DNA of 64,000 nucleotides. It comes from Haliotis asinina. Its lineage: Eukaryota > Mollusca > Gastropoda > Lepetellida > Haliotidae. The notes beneath the pieces are model-generated. The model was not told the DNA's origin. It did no database searches and saw nothing but the letters and a program-made list of their open reading frames with translations. Below, piece by piece: positions 13,022 through 23,942 of the stretch (positions are counted from its first letter, which is position 1; every line of letters starts with the position of its first letter). The stretch covers positions 16,567,753 to 16,631,752 of the forward strand of contig NC_090290.1 in assembly GCF_037392515.1 (NCBI RefSeq). Direction: 5' to 3'. Position numbers and translations under genes: made by a program.

Positions 13022-13190
13022 ATCGCCAGCAACCCACGCTTGCAGTAAGAGGCGCCTAACGAGATGGGGTGGTTAGGCTGTCTGATTTGGTGATTTGGCT
13101 GTCATCGTTTATCGGTTGTGTTGATGGATGATCATGTAGTTGATCACTGGATTATCTGGTCCAGACCGTCCCTCAGCTCGTCCACATGTA
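13022..13190 (+). mobile_element. SINE family B relic lacking its tail
   Basis: The segment contains CAGCAACCCACGCTTG, AAGAGGCGCCTAACGAGAT, GGGTGGTTAGGCTG, TGTAGTTGATCACTGGATTA and TCTGGTCCAGACC in family B order, then loses similarity before the 3' tail. It is a truncated, diverged copy. Confidence 0.7.
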
Positions 13191-13261
13191 CCTAGAACAG
13201 TGCTGGGTGACGCGTTAGATAACCTAAACCAGTTGTTGGCCACATCTTTGCCTGCGCATGT

Positions 13262-13365
13262 CTGGGGTAATGGGGTAGCCTAGTCGTCAAAGCATTCCTT
13301 CGTCACGTCGAAGACTCGGGTTCGATTCCCGACATGGGTATAAAATGTGAAGCCCATTTCTGGTG
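13262..13365 (+). mobile_element. SINE family A, 5' half (outer layer of the nest)
   Basis: The head has a good A box (TAGCCTAGTCG) and B box (GGTTCGATTCC) spaced as in tRNA. The family body then starts (AAAATGTGAAGCCCATTTCT) and stops abruptly at GGTG, where LINE ORF2 sequence begins. The missing 3' half is found at 19946-19991. ATTTCTGGTG at 13356-13365 and ATTCCTGGTC at 19936-19945 are the two copies of the target duplication made by the intervening LINE. Confidence 0.85.
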
Positions 13366-13844
13366 CTTCCCCTATTGACAGTCTGTATGTTGAGGCCTAC
13401 GAGCCTTCTCTTACGCAAAGTCGTATAAAATTATCATTACAGTATCTCACAAAACTATATTCTCATGTGTCTAACCCTGCATTTAACAGTGTTTTCAATT
13501 CTCTTTATGAGGATCTCTTGTTCCGCCTCTTTGGATAAGAATTAGACCATTCATTTCCGCTGCTGGCATTGAGCTGGAAAATATGTCTGCTTCCCGTTTG
13601 CTTTCTTCTTCTCCTTGGTAGCTGGTGAGGCCACGAGTTGACCTAACACTGACGCAGTTTAGTAAGTCAGAAACTAATAAGATACAATATAAACAAGGAT
13701 ATAATTAATCAAAACGTAACTATAACACATACAGACCCTTATTTACAGATGGATCCAAGAATGGTGACACAGTTGCTTGTGCCACTGTCATTGGATCCAG
13801 GACAATATCTTCTCGATTGCCTAATAACATCTCTTTTTCTACAG
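13366..13844 (+). mobile_element. 5'-truncated LINE, left part (middle layer of the nest)
   Basis: The reading frame from about 13347 gives ASPIDSLYVEAYEPSLTQSR, colinear with the ORF2 region at 45185-45250 of the complete copy (SPIESLYVEAYRPSLNQRR). Later blocks encode the start of RNase H (FTDGSKNGDTVACATVIGS near 13744-13800). The segment stops after TTTTTCTACAG, just before the codons for the RNase H catalytic Glu. There the 3' end of an opposite-strand LINE begins. A frameshift near 13520 (DLLFRLFG) shows decay. The rest of this element, its 3' UTR, resumes at about 19438. Confidence 0.85.
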
Positions 13845-14407
13845 TGAGTGAGTGATTGAGTGATTGAGTGAGTTAATATTTAACGTCACATCGGCAATAT
13901 CTCACCCATATTGTGACGAGAACATTTACCAAAGAAAAGGACTATACGTATATCATAACATCTGTCGGCAAAAGACAGTAAAACAACTAGGATATCACAA
14001 TTTGAATTAAAACTAGCGTGGAAAGTTAAAACTAATATCACTATTTATACAATACAACATAAAATCAGGCTATAGATTGCCAACACCTGAAGGTAGATCA
14101 CCATACTAGGGCCATGGGGACTTACAGTACCTTTGCTACCTGCATGGACCCTAATTGGACTTACATCATCCCCTCAGCTGTTAGCAATTTAGTCCCATCT
14201 AGCCAAAAATTAAAAATACACATATGCTACGATTAAAAACAGTGGAAGTCTAAACGTACAGGAAATGTTTTGGTACTTACGTACCCTCTCAGGGGGACAA
14301 TAATTTTACGGCACTTCAACCCCCTTTGAGGGTACAGCCACTAACAATTCAAGTTACTAATCTAAACTACCATGAATTAAAATGCAGCTCTCTACAGAAC
14401 ATAACAA
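13845..14407 (-). other. 3' UTR and tail of the minus-strand LINE
   Basis: Downstream of the ORF2 stop, the minus strand has GTACCCTCAAAGGGGGTTGA, GTGCCGTAAAATTATTGTCC and CCCTGAGAGGGTACGTAAGT, then a conserved block (GGGTCCATGCAGGTAGCAAA, AGTCCCCATGGCCCTAGTAT) and the terminal ATATTGCCGATGTGACGTTA plus ACTC repeats. The same blocks in the same order occur at 19445-19935 and 46145-46643, which defines the family's roughly 0.5-kb 3' UTR. Confidence 0.85.
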
Positions 14408-17400
14408 TCAAAATTCAATGATGAAATCAATTTCTTTTAAAAACCCAAGAATTAAATGAGAACTTACGGTGTTAAAAAGGTCCTTAATTGGTTTTACATT
14501 GAAATAGTTATTCCTTGTGATGGAGAATTCAACACAGTCAAGCAGTATATGCTTGACCGTGGTTCTCTCATCACAAGGGATGCAAAACGGAGGATCCTCA
14601 CCTTTCAATAGGTATGAATGAGTATATCTAGTATGGCCAATACGACATCGCCGCATGATTACCTCTTCAAATCTGGACTGACAACCCAAGTAGGAATAAC
14701 CAATATAGGGTTTTATTTCATGTAATTTATTGATGCCTACCTGGGTGTCCCACTTCTTCTGCATCAGATCACGGATATAAGATCTAATGGTAGCTTTATA
14801 ATCACTGTATGGAATAAGAAGTGGTGTCACAGATTTGTTGAGCGCTGCCTTAGCAGCAAGATCGGCTATTGTGTTACCAGAAATGCCTACGTGACTTGGT
14901 AACCAATACAAGACGATGTCGTATTGGCCAGTAGCAGGATCATTATACAATTCAGTAATATCAATTAAAAGTGGATGTTTACATGCTAAATTTTTAATCG
15001 CCTGAAGACAAGAAAGAGAATCTGAATAGATTATGTATTGTTTACGTTTAGGGGTCTTTGAATATATTTAAGAGCTGTTAATATGGCATTAGCTTCTGCT
15101 GTAAAAATAGAACTATTATCTGGTAATCTAGAAGATTTTGTTCTGGATCCAATGACAGTGGCACAAGCCACTGCGCCACCATCCTTGGACCCATCTGTAA
15201 ATAAGGATTTATAATTGCTATATTTATGTTTTAAATGATTATATTCTTGTTTATATTGTAATTAATTAGTTTCTGATTTTTTAAATGTGGTTAATGTTAG
15301 GTCAACCTGTGGCCTAACCAACTGCCAAGAGGGAGAGGAAAGAAGACGGAAAGGAGCTATATTTTGCAGCTCAATACCAACAGCAGCAATAAACGGCTTT
15401 ATTCTGAGCCCAAGAGGTGGAACAAGAGAAGACTTTTTGCTATACAAATCCTCATAAAGAGGATTGAAGACACAGTTATATGCAGGGTTAGATTCGTTAG
15501 AGTATAGTTTTGTGATATATTATAAAGATAATTTGATACGGCGTTGCTCAAGAGATGGTTCATCGGCCTCAACGTAAAGACTGTCAATATGTGAAGTTCG
15601 GAAGGATCCAAGACGAAGTCTTACAATTGGTGGTGGACAGAATCAAGAATGTTAAGGTTGCTTTTGCAGGCTCCACCATATACGATGGACCCATAATCAA
15701 ATTTTGAACGGATCAGTGAGCGATAAAGTTGTAAGAGGGTAGTTTGATCCCTCCCCACTTTGAGTTGGAAACAACTTTTAACAAATCTAGTGCCTTTAGA
15801 CATTTAGCTTAAAGGGTTTTAATGTGCGGTAAGAAGGTTAAGTGAGAATCGAAAATTAAACCCAAGAACTTGGCCTCTTTTACAACTTTGATAAGAGTGC
15901 CATTTAAAGATAGTTCAGGGTCTTTATGTGGCTTATATTTTCTGCAAAAGTGTATACAATTAGTTTTGGACGGAGAAAATTTAAAGCCGTTTTCAAGACA
16001 CCATTTGTTTATTTTATTTAAACACAACTGTAATTGCCATGCAATGGTATCCATATTTTACCACGACAAGAAATATTAAAATCATCCACAAAAAGTGATC
16101 CGTCAATGGAATCGTTTAAAACCTTCGATAGACTGTTGATCTTAATACTAAATAATGTGACAGACAAAATACTGCCTTGTGGGACACCCTGATCCTGATT
16201 ATAATAGTCAGACAGGGTTGAACCCACTCGGACTTGAAATTGCCTGTCTTTTAATAACTGTGATATGAAAAGAGGTAAACGGCCCCTTAAACCAAAATCA
16301 TGTAAGTCCTTTAGAATGCCATGCTTCCAGGTGGTCTCGTATGCCTTCTCTAAATCAAAGAATATCGATACTGCATGTTGTTTATTTACTATAGCATTTT
16401 AACAGAGGATTCTAGACGTACCAAATGGTCAATGGTAGTGCGATGTTTCCTGAAACCACATTGAATATTTGTTATAAGATTATTGGTTTCACGATACCAT
16501 GTTAATCTATTGCTTACCATTCGTTCCATGGTTTTACAGACACAACTCGTTAAAGAGATTGGCCTGTAATTCGAAGGATCAGTATGATCCCGGCCAGGCT
16601 TTGGTATGGGAACTACAATGACATTACGCCATGAATTTGGGAAATTCCATGTAGTCCATATTATATCAAATATATTAAGCAATGTTTCCAGACATGATTC
16701 GGGTAAATGTTTCAGGAGTTGATAATGAATATCATCATCCCCTGTTGCTGTATCATGAGCTTGCTCAAGGGCTGTATATAGCTCGTGCAATGAAAATAGT
16801 TCATTAAAATCTTCACCATTGTCTGAGTTAAAACTGATTGTTTTCTTCACTTGCTGTTTCTGGTAATTCTGAAACTCAGAGACGTAATTTGATGAAGACG
16901 AATGTTTGACGAGAGTTTCACCAAGCTTCTTGGCAATGTCACCCTTACCTGTCAATACATCGTCACCATCCTTCAGATGGTGGACAGTAGATTTAGAACC
17001 TTTGCCCTTTATACGTTGAATCATATTCCAAACTTTTGAAATTGGTGTGCGGGAATTTATCTTGGAAACATAATTTCACCAAGATTTACGCTTATTCTGC
17101 TTAAAGGCGCGTCGAGCCTTAGCATTTAGAATTTTAACTTTGTCTAAATTATGGACTGTAGGATGCCGCCGAAAATGTTTCTCAGCTTCCTTCCTACTCT
17201 TTCTGGCCTGTTTACATTCATCATTAAACCACGGTTTACGAACGTGTGGATTTGCAGAGGACTTAGGTATAGTTTCATGAGTCTATATTTTTCAGTTTAT
17301 CAGAGAATACCTGGATCGGATCTAGAGTATTGACAAAAACGTCAGTTTTCAAGTTTTCGGTGCACAGTGTCCGAAATAATGGCTAGTTGTCCTTACTGAA

Positions 17401-18008
17401 ATTCCACCTCGTTGCAGGAGGGTTATCAGTCGGATTTATAGCTGTAAGAATTGTTGGAAAATGGTCACTTCCACAAAGATCATCATGGAGTGACCATTCA
17501 AACTCACTGTATATATCGGGATCTGAGAGTGACAAATCAAGTGCAGAATACGTTCCTGTACCAGGATGTAAATAAGTGGCTGATTCATCATTATAAATGC
17601 ACACGTTGTTATTAGATATAAAGTCTTCAAGTACTTTCCCTTTAGTGTTAGTATCTGTACTTCCCCATCAAGGGTTATGTCCGTTCAGATCACCCATGAA
17701 AATACAGGGTTTGGGAAATTGGTCATATAGATCTTGAAGATCAGACTGCTGAACAGCTGAAGATGGTGAAATGTACAAGGAACTAAGCGTGAAAGTTATC
17801 TGTAAAGAAATCCGTACAACAACAGCCTGAAGATTGCTGGAGGTGAAAACGAATGAAATGAGTTATACCGACGCAAGTCAAATCTATCTGTACTTTTCAG
17901 GTATGTCTCTTGTAAACTAAAAGCTGATGGTTTAAAATCTTGTGATAAATAAAAATTGTTTCTAAGGCCTCTGCAATTCCACTGGATAACATTATGAGAG
18001 AAACTCAT
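14408..18008 (-). pseudogene. LINE ORF2: endonuclease, reverse transcriptase, RNase H (broken)
   Basis: ORF2 of about 1,200 codons carries out target-primed reverse transcription. The start at 18008 (MSFSHNVIQWNCRGL) aligns with MSSSNHIIQWNCRGL of the second copy. Order on the minus strand: APE endonuclease (QWNCRGLRNN and LQETYLK near 17890-17985; GDLNGHNP near 17675-17695; GSDHFP near 17460); reverse transcriptase (IPKPGRDHTDPSNYRPIS near 16560-16615, QGVPQGSIL near 16165-16190, catalytic FVDD at 16081-16092); thumb; RNase H (FTDGSKDGG near 15175-15200, acidic ...AEAN near 15090, YSDSLS near 15020, WLPSHVGISGN near 14880-14910); C-terminal CIPCDE...HILLDC zinc-binding motif near 14530-14585. 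Terminal RNase H places it in the I group of LINEs. At least six frameshifts or stops split the frame. The RT active site itself is intact. Confidence 0.88.
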
Positions 18009-18111
18009 GGGGGCTCGATAGGAGAGCATGCACGAGACGAAGTCCCTTTAAGCTGAGATGGCTGAGAAGGGCTTGTCTCCATAGCTAGCGGTTCATAGGT
18101 GTTTTGAACCT

Positions 18112-19227
18112 CTACAGGCACTTGTAATGGTAAAGGCACCTCAATATGTTTAAGGGCCCTGGCTTCCTTTCGTCTTTGTTGTTTCTGTTCTTTTTTGACA
18201 TTGTTTTCTTTTCAGGTTCATGATGATTGTTGTGCTCAGACGTCATATTAGGTAGTGGTAAAGTATTTGTTGTAAGAGTAGTTTGTGATGATGCTGGCGA
18301 CAAGCTGGTATGTTCAGCATTGACTTGGTATAAAATAACTTGGTCATCCGAGGTCCAGTTTATAGCTGTTTGACAACCAGAATCAGCTTTGAGTGGGGAT
18401 GAGGAGACTGCAGCAGAATAGGTGAGAGTAGTGGATGAAGCAGATAATTCATTATCAACCAGTTTCCTTGCATCAGCAAAGGAAATGTCATTTGTGTGTT
18501 TGACTTTCAAAATTTTTGTCTGCCTCACGAAAGAAGGACATGCCTTTGACGAGCTCATGTGCTCACCCTTACAATTTGCGCACTTGATGTTATCAGTGCA
18601 GTCTGTGCCATCATGGTTTTTACTACACCGGAAGCATACCTGGGTGTTTTTGCAAGATCTTGCACCATGACCAAATTGTTGGCATTTGAAACAGCGAAGT
18701 GGATTTGGTATGTACACATCCACACCGATGTTGAAATATCCTGCTTTAACAGAAGGTGGAATTTTTGTAAGGGCAAAAGTGAAAAGGTAGGTGGTTGTTT
18801 TTATGGTTTTGTCACTTTCTCTCCTTGTAAACCGTTTTACAGACAGTACTCCTTGAGACTTCATTTCTGCAACAATCTCTTCTTCAGACATATCAGAGAG
18901 GCACATCGCACGATCACGTACAATGCCTATGCATGAATTTAGGGTCTTGTGGATTGATACGACAATCTCAGTGTTTTGAGAAAATTTTGAGACTGTTGCC
19001 TTCTTGCACATTCAACTAGAAGAGAACCGGACCGGAGACGTGTAACATTTTTGACAGTTCCACAAATGCCTTCAACAGATTTTGAAATAACGAAAAGATT
19101 AACTTTGAGGGGTGTACCATCACTTCCATCGACAACAAGAAATCGTGGCCATGAATCAATACTATTTATGGATTCCTCATCAGAAGATGTTGCAGCATCA
19201 CTATCAATGTGGTAGTTGGGTAGCCAT
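18112..19227 (-). pseudogene. LINE ORF1: RNA-binding zinc-knuckle protein (broken)
   Basis: The encoded Gag-like protein would bind LINE RNA. The C-terminal half has three consecutive CCHC-type knuckles (CFKCQQFGHGARSC, CFRCSKNHDGTDC, CANCKGEHMSSSKAC) at about 18535-18690, followed by a Ser/Thr-rich tail. The N-terminal half (SWPRFLVVDGSDGTPLKVN, VISKSVEGICGTV) sits in another frame, with the shift near 18960-19010. The likely original start is ATGGCTACCCAACTACC at 19227, but a frameshift follows within a few codons. An alternative upstream Met (19268) is in frame with the N-terminal part and may be secondary. ORF1 ends about 100 bases before ORF2. Confidence 0.85.
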
Positions 19228-19437
19228 AATGAAAAATATATTCGACACCCATGCTCCCCACCCACCATGGAGTGTCAACATGGACGGAATTGCAGCGGAA
19301 GCCAACTACAAAACCAGAGCTACTAGGATGCTATACTCCAGCAAGAAGGACGCAGGTAGCTATAATAGTCAAACAGAGTAAAAGGTCCGGCTGGTCCGGC
19401 CCTAGACAATTACCTGATGACAAACAGAACCCGGAGG

Positions 19438-19935
19438 TCATTAATGCCACCGCAAAGGGGGTTAAAGTACCATATTAAAATTATTGTCCCTCTGAGAGGG
19501 TACGTAAGACCCAAAACTTTCAAAGAAATCTTTCAACATACCAAATTAACTGTAGCATTTTTGTTATTTTAATTTTCGTCTAGTTTTTCCTACAGTCGCC
19601 AGTGGCTCATGTGATGGTGTAAATCCAACTAGGGTCCATGCAGGTGGCAAGGCATTGTAAGTCCCCATGGTCCCTGGTATGGTGATCTATCCTCAACTGT
19701 TGGCGATGTATAGCCCATTTTTACATTGTTTTGTCCAAAATGATTTTTCTCCCTTTTAAGATATCGTCTATCTAGTTTTAACTCAGTCTGTGATAATTTA
19801 GTGTTTTACTGTCTTTCGTTGACAGGATGTTTTACATTATATGTCTATCTTTTGCATTTAGAACTAGTTTTAGTCACGATGTGACTGAAATATTGCCGAT
19901 ATGACTTTAAATCTTAACTCAATCACTCACTCACC
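19438..19935 (+). mobile_element. 5'-truncated LINE, right part: 3' UTR and tail (middle layer)
   Basis: The plus-strand 3' UTR blocks CAAAGGGGGTTAAAGTACC, TATTGTCCCTCTGAGAGGGT, GGGTCCATGCAGGTGGCAAG and AGTCCCCATGG, then ATATTGCCGATATGACTTTA, end in ACTCAATCACTCACTCAC. With 13366-13844 this forms one 5'-truncated element split by the minus-strand copy; RNase H and the ORF2 end are missing between them. It lies immediately before the second copy of the target duplication (19936-19945). Confidence 0.82.
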
Positions 19936-19991
19936 ATTCCTGGTCTCCCCCTCGCTAAAAGCGGGATAAAACCAAACTCTTTCACTCACTC
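19936..19991 (+). mobile_element. SINE family A, 3' half (outer layer)
   Basis: After the target duplication ATTCCTGGTC the sequence continues as a family A tail: TCCCCCTCGCTAAAAGCGGG, ATAAAACCAAACTC, TTTCACTCACTC. Compared with the intact copy at 27963-28136 about 22 bases (the ATATTGCTGGAATATT part) are missing. Together with 13262-13365 it rebuilds one SINE interrupted by about 6.6 kb of nested LINEs. Confidence 0.78.
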
Positions 19992-21538
19992 TTCAGCGTC
20001 TAGTTTCTGTATGAACCTGTGTCTTTTTGTTAGTGCCTGATGTCTTTTTGTGTCTATCTGCCTTTGGATGTGTCTGTGCTAGACAGTGTTATTTGCTCCT
20101 TTGATTGAAATAATTCAACACGTACCTTTTCTCAATCGAGTAAATATTAGTAATAAAGACACGAAGATAATTTCCTTCTTCTTATCTGATGACAATAAAT
20201 TCACAATCCCATGTTTATCGTTACCACTTCAGAAAAAACTACATCCCTATATGTGCATGACCGGTTCCAGTTATTCACATTACAGCAGTTTATAGCAGAT
20301 TTTAACCACAATATACAACGACGTTCATCATAACGGAATTGACTTTCTCAGAGTGGACAACCGTGAAATGGTTAACGTCCTAGGTAACCAGCAGAGGGAG
20401 AAATTATTGCAAGAAATGCCCGATCGGTAAGCAGAGATATCACGGCTCAGAGAACACAGACAGCCCAGTCTGTGCCAGATGCATCATCGTCTACATATAT
20501 ATTTACCAATTATCGTAGGACTTAGGGAAACCCATGGAACGCGTATTTGCATTGCAAGATATACACAGCCAACTGTCAAGTGTACGTATCGAGTTATTGG
20601 AGCCAGTCTCCGGACCAGATAAGTTGAGAGCAATGCTAGCAAGTTTAGGGTTCAGTATATTATTTGTAAGTGTATGTTTGATTTGGTTTCTGGTAGATAA
20701 ACAACCCCTACCTCTGATCATCGATTTAATTTAGATGACGTCCTTGACCTTAGATATTGATGGCGTGTGTATAACGTTTCCGTGATAGTTACGTCTCAGT
20801 ATTATCCAGTTTTGTGTCATGAGTGAGAGGTTCAAGGATGCACAGACGGCAGACATTAGCATCCTGGTGAAACAAGAAACATGGATAGACTCTTGAAAAC
20901 TTAATAATAACCCTAAATGCCGGCATTTGAGCAATATTTGAGTATTAAAGCATATCAGTTTTAACACAAGATGAAGAGAAGACAATTAATGAGTTAATTC
21001 AAAATAAAATGTGAAAAGGTCAGCTTACATTTTGTGAGCAAATATCTTTTTCTATTTAATTCATTTGGAACTATTTCGAAATTTAGTCTACCAGTTAATA
21101 CATTAAAGTCAAGTTACTGAAATATATTCTGTATACTTGCTTCTCTGTATACCATGCACACTTGATAATGAATTTCAAGTTCAAGAAAGTTAACGGAGAC
21201 CACATCAACATGTAACTGGTGTTACGAAACAACACTACCCGCAGCTGACTTGCCTTTTCGTGTGTTTGTGACTGGTGAAAATGTGGCCTCATGCAAAAGT
21301 TAATTCGTATACCGTTGGTTGTGTAGCTGGAAATTTTAGTTATAACGTTAAATTTCCCTTTACATAACCACCCGTGTAAGTTATCAATTCGTCACACACA
21401 GCACAGTTATCACCTAATTATGTTACTCAGAACCTTCAACCTGTGACACAGTGTAACGTTCACACTCGCGATAAAGTATTAACTTTTTAGTGAGGCTCCA
21501 TTACAATATGCAGCACTTTGCCGGAACAAATACAGTGT
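19992..21538. other. Unannotated DNA
   Basis: No motif-bearing ORF and no copy of the repeat families seen elsewhere. Confidence 0.45.
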
Positions 21539-21699
21539 GTAAGTGAGTTTAGTTTTTCGCCGCGTTAGCAGTATTTCATCAATATAACGGAAAGGAACAC
21601 CAGAAATGGGTTTCACACATCCTACCATGTGGTTAATCGAACCCGGTTCTTCTGCGTGATGAGCGAACGCTTTAACCATTAGGCTTTCCGGCTGCCACG
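21539..21699 (-). mobile_element. tRNA-derived SINE (family A)
   Basis: On the minus strand: tRNA-like head with A-box-like AGCCTAATGGTTAAAGCG and B box GGGTTCGATTA, then ATGTGTGAAACCCATTTCTG, GTGTTCCTTTCCGTTATATT, a GCGGCGAAAAACTAAACTCA tail and only a brief (ACTT)n end. ACAAAT-ACAGT (21526-21535) and ACAAATGAGACAGT (21700-21713) are a possible imperfect target duplication. Confidence 0.8.
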
Positions 21700-22350
21700 A
21701 CAAATGAGACAGTTCGTTATAAACGTGTTCGTAACAAGCGTAGTATACTCACTAATATAAACGGGGTTTCACTTTCTTTCACATGATGAAGCGGTGAATT
21801 TTCCAAAATTCTGAAGCAAACACTCAAGTACCCCAGGAACAGATATGGATTCAGAAATGACCCATTGTTGTATCGGTCAGTGCGCTGATTAATCACGGAC
21901 ACACTCGACAACTGACCTATTAAAGCATAAAGGCTCAAGGAGCAAATACTGTCAAGATTCATAAAGAAATCAAACGTGTTGATCATCTTTGGAATGCAAG
22001 AACATAGAAACGAGGTCTTAGTCATTTCATTTAGAGGTGATATTTATAGATGCTTGCCAATCGGAAGTGTTATAATTTCTCTCCCTTGACCAAATATGTC
22101 CATCTCACAGCTCTGGGGGACACTTCCAGGTCTGGGACTAATCAACACGCTTTTGTCGCCAGAAAATACGTTTAAGCAAACGTGAGTTACCTCCCTTTGC
22201 TTCATAACTGAACCATCCGCTATGCACGATGGCTTCTCAATGTGTTGAAGTTATTTAGGCCCAATTACATTTGCACTAAGTAACGTATACTTTTCTATAC
22301 AAGGGACACATGTGATAGACCTTGACGGATATAGACAGTGGGATTTATCG

Positions 22351-23076
22351 ATCAGGTTTTCCCATATTACTGTGATTGATGTGTTGGTGCAGCTACAAGG
22401 ATGATAGTAAATGGATTTGATAAGATCTGATCGGATTTGCCCTTGCATATTTTTCTTACAGATATGAGATGTTTCCATGTAAACACTTCCAACGAAATGG
22501 GAAAACAGGGCTTGCTGAATAAACTTATTTCTTGTAGCGAAATATGTGATTTCGGGGTCTAGGACAATTCCCACCGGGACAAATGCCACCCGGACAATTC
22601 CCACCCGTACAAATGCCACCCGACAATTATCCACCTAGGGCAATTTCCAGCTAGGACAATTACCATCTAGGACAATTCTCACCCGGATGTCCCCACCCCA
22701 AAATAAAAGTAACATCAGGTTTTCCCATATTACTGTGATTGATGTGTTGGTGCAGCTACAAGGATGATAGTAAATGGATTTGATAAGATCTGATCGGATT
22801 TGCCCTTGCATATTTTTCTTACAGATATGAGATGTTTCCATGTAAACACTTCCAACGAAATGGGAAAACAGGGCTTGCTGAATAAACTTATTTCTTGTAG
22901 CGAAATATGTGATTTCGGGGTCTAGGACAATTCCCACCGGGACAAATGCCACCCGGACAATTCCCACCCGTACAAATGCCACCCGAAAATTATCCACCTA
23001 GGGCAATTTCCAGCTAGGACAATTACCATCTAGGACAATTCCCACCCGGATGTCCCCACCCCAAAATAAAAGTAAC
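22351..23076. repeat. Recent 363-bp tandem duplication
   Basis: Two head-to-tail copies (22351-22713 and 22714-23076) begin at ATCAGGTTTTCCCATATTAC. They differ at only a few positions, for example GACAATTCTCACC versus GACAATTCCCACC, so the event is young. Each copy contains about 200 bases of unique sequence plus one left arm of the GGACAATT repeat array. The related ORFs on the minus strand are products of these repeats. Confidence 0.93.
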
Positions 23077-23396
23077 ATGAAGAACATAGTTCAGCTTCAA
23101 CATTTATTCATTTTAACATATGTGCCATATAAAACAAACATGAACTATTACCTTCTTCTTGACATGCTTTAGTATCAGTTTTACTGATCTTGTTTAGCAC
23201 ATAACAAATGATACCATTTAAGTAAGGAAGCATTATTTTGTGACACATATGAAGTATGAGGTGGGGAATACAGTGAAAATAACTGGGTGTGAATTGTCCT
23301 AGGTGGGCATTGTCCTAGGTGGGAATTGTCCTAGGTAGGAATTGTCCAGGTGGCATTTGTCCGGGTGGGTTTTGTCCGGGTGGGAATTGTCCTGCT
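22553..23396. mobile_element. Foldback-type element with arms of short GGACAATTCCCACC repeats
   Basis: The left arms (22560-22695 and, after the 363-bp duplication, 22923-23058) are strings of 15-17-base units of the form GGACAATTCCCACCC or GGACAAATGCCACCC. The right arm (23291-23393) is the same string inverted (GGTGGGAATTGTCCTA, GGTGGCATTTGTCCGG). The outer ends are AGGACAATTCCCACC and its complement GGTGGGAATTGTCCT. Between the arms lie about 210 A+T-rich bases with no ORF. The geometry is that of foldback transposons or MITEs with repeat-built inverted ends. No transposase is encoded and I could not define a target duplication. Confidence 0.6.
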
Positions 23397-23819
23397 CCCG
23401 TGATTTGATACTGCTGCCATTTTTTTTATCGAAAACTGTGTGAGGTCAAGTGAGTTTGGTCAAAATTCCCCCTGTTCACCCAGCAGAAAATGGGTACCCG
23501 ATGGAATAGTCATGTAACGACTAACCTTCTATCGCCTGACAGGCAGGTTGGGTTAATCGAGGTAATCATAATCAGATTGTTTGGGCTCTTCGAGCATGCA
23601 TTGCTCATGGTGTAATGCACATGATAAATAGGCTATTATTATTACTTTGTACAATGCACTGACAATGCCATGGCGTCGAGACCTTGATGACGTCACAATA
23701 CTATGAACAATCGGCACGTCTCGGATATTTGAAACCACAACAATTCTTGCTGATATAACTGATATAAGTAGACACTTGGGTGAGAGTCTCTATTTGCCCT
23801 GTTTTTATATGCTGGATTC

Positions 23820-23880
23820 TTGGACGCGGGGATGGTCTATCTGGAACCAGTGACAGAAGGTTCGATTCTCGGATTCATCA
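23820..23880 (+). other. Possible tRNA-like SINE head
   Basis: AGGTTCGATTCTCGG contains a polymerase III B box, and GGATGGTCTATCTGG upstream is a poor A-box candidate. No SINE body or tail is recognisable. Confidence 0.25.
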
Positions 23881-23942
23881 TTACTGTGTTTCAAGGTTTG
23901 TCAGAGGCCATAGAGATTCTGTATGACCTTCATCAGGGCGAT

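Larger units (their letters stand above)
13845..19437 (-). mobile_element. I/Nimb-like non-LTR retrotransposon, near full-length (inner layer)
   Basis: On the minus strand this 5.6-kb element reads: short 5' remnant, ORF1, ORF2, about 560 bases of 3' UTR, then a tail ending in ACTC/AATC repeats at 13845-13880. It is 5'-truncated relative to the complete copy at 41104-46643 and lacks that copy's GC-rich leader. It sits inside another copy of the same family in the opposite orientation. No target duplication is visible; instead about 0.77 kb of host element appears to be missing at the insertion point, so the insertion was associated with a deletion. All ORFs are interrupted. Confidence 0.88.

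Noticed and set aside
13270..13345. tRNA gene with good A and B boxes
   Set aside because: Ends do not pair as an acceptor stem and the sequence continues directly into a SINE body; a tRNA-derived SINE head.
16389..17024. A reverse transcriptase ORF as evidence for a virus
   Set aside because: Domain order (APE endonuclease, RT, RNase H), ACTC tail and target duplications of related copies show a non-LTR retrotransposon.
22251..22997. Two similar ORFs (127 and 120 codons, minus) suggesting a duplicated gene
   Set aside because: Similarity comes from the 363-bp DNA duplication and the short GGACAATT repeats (FVRVGIV strings); no conserved domain.
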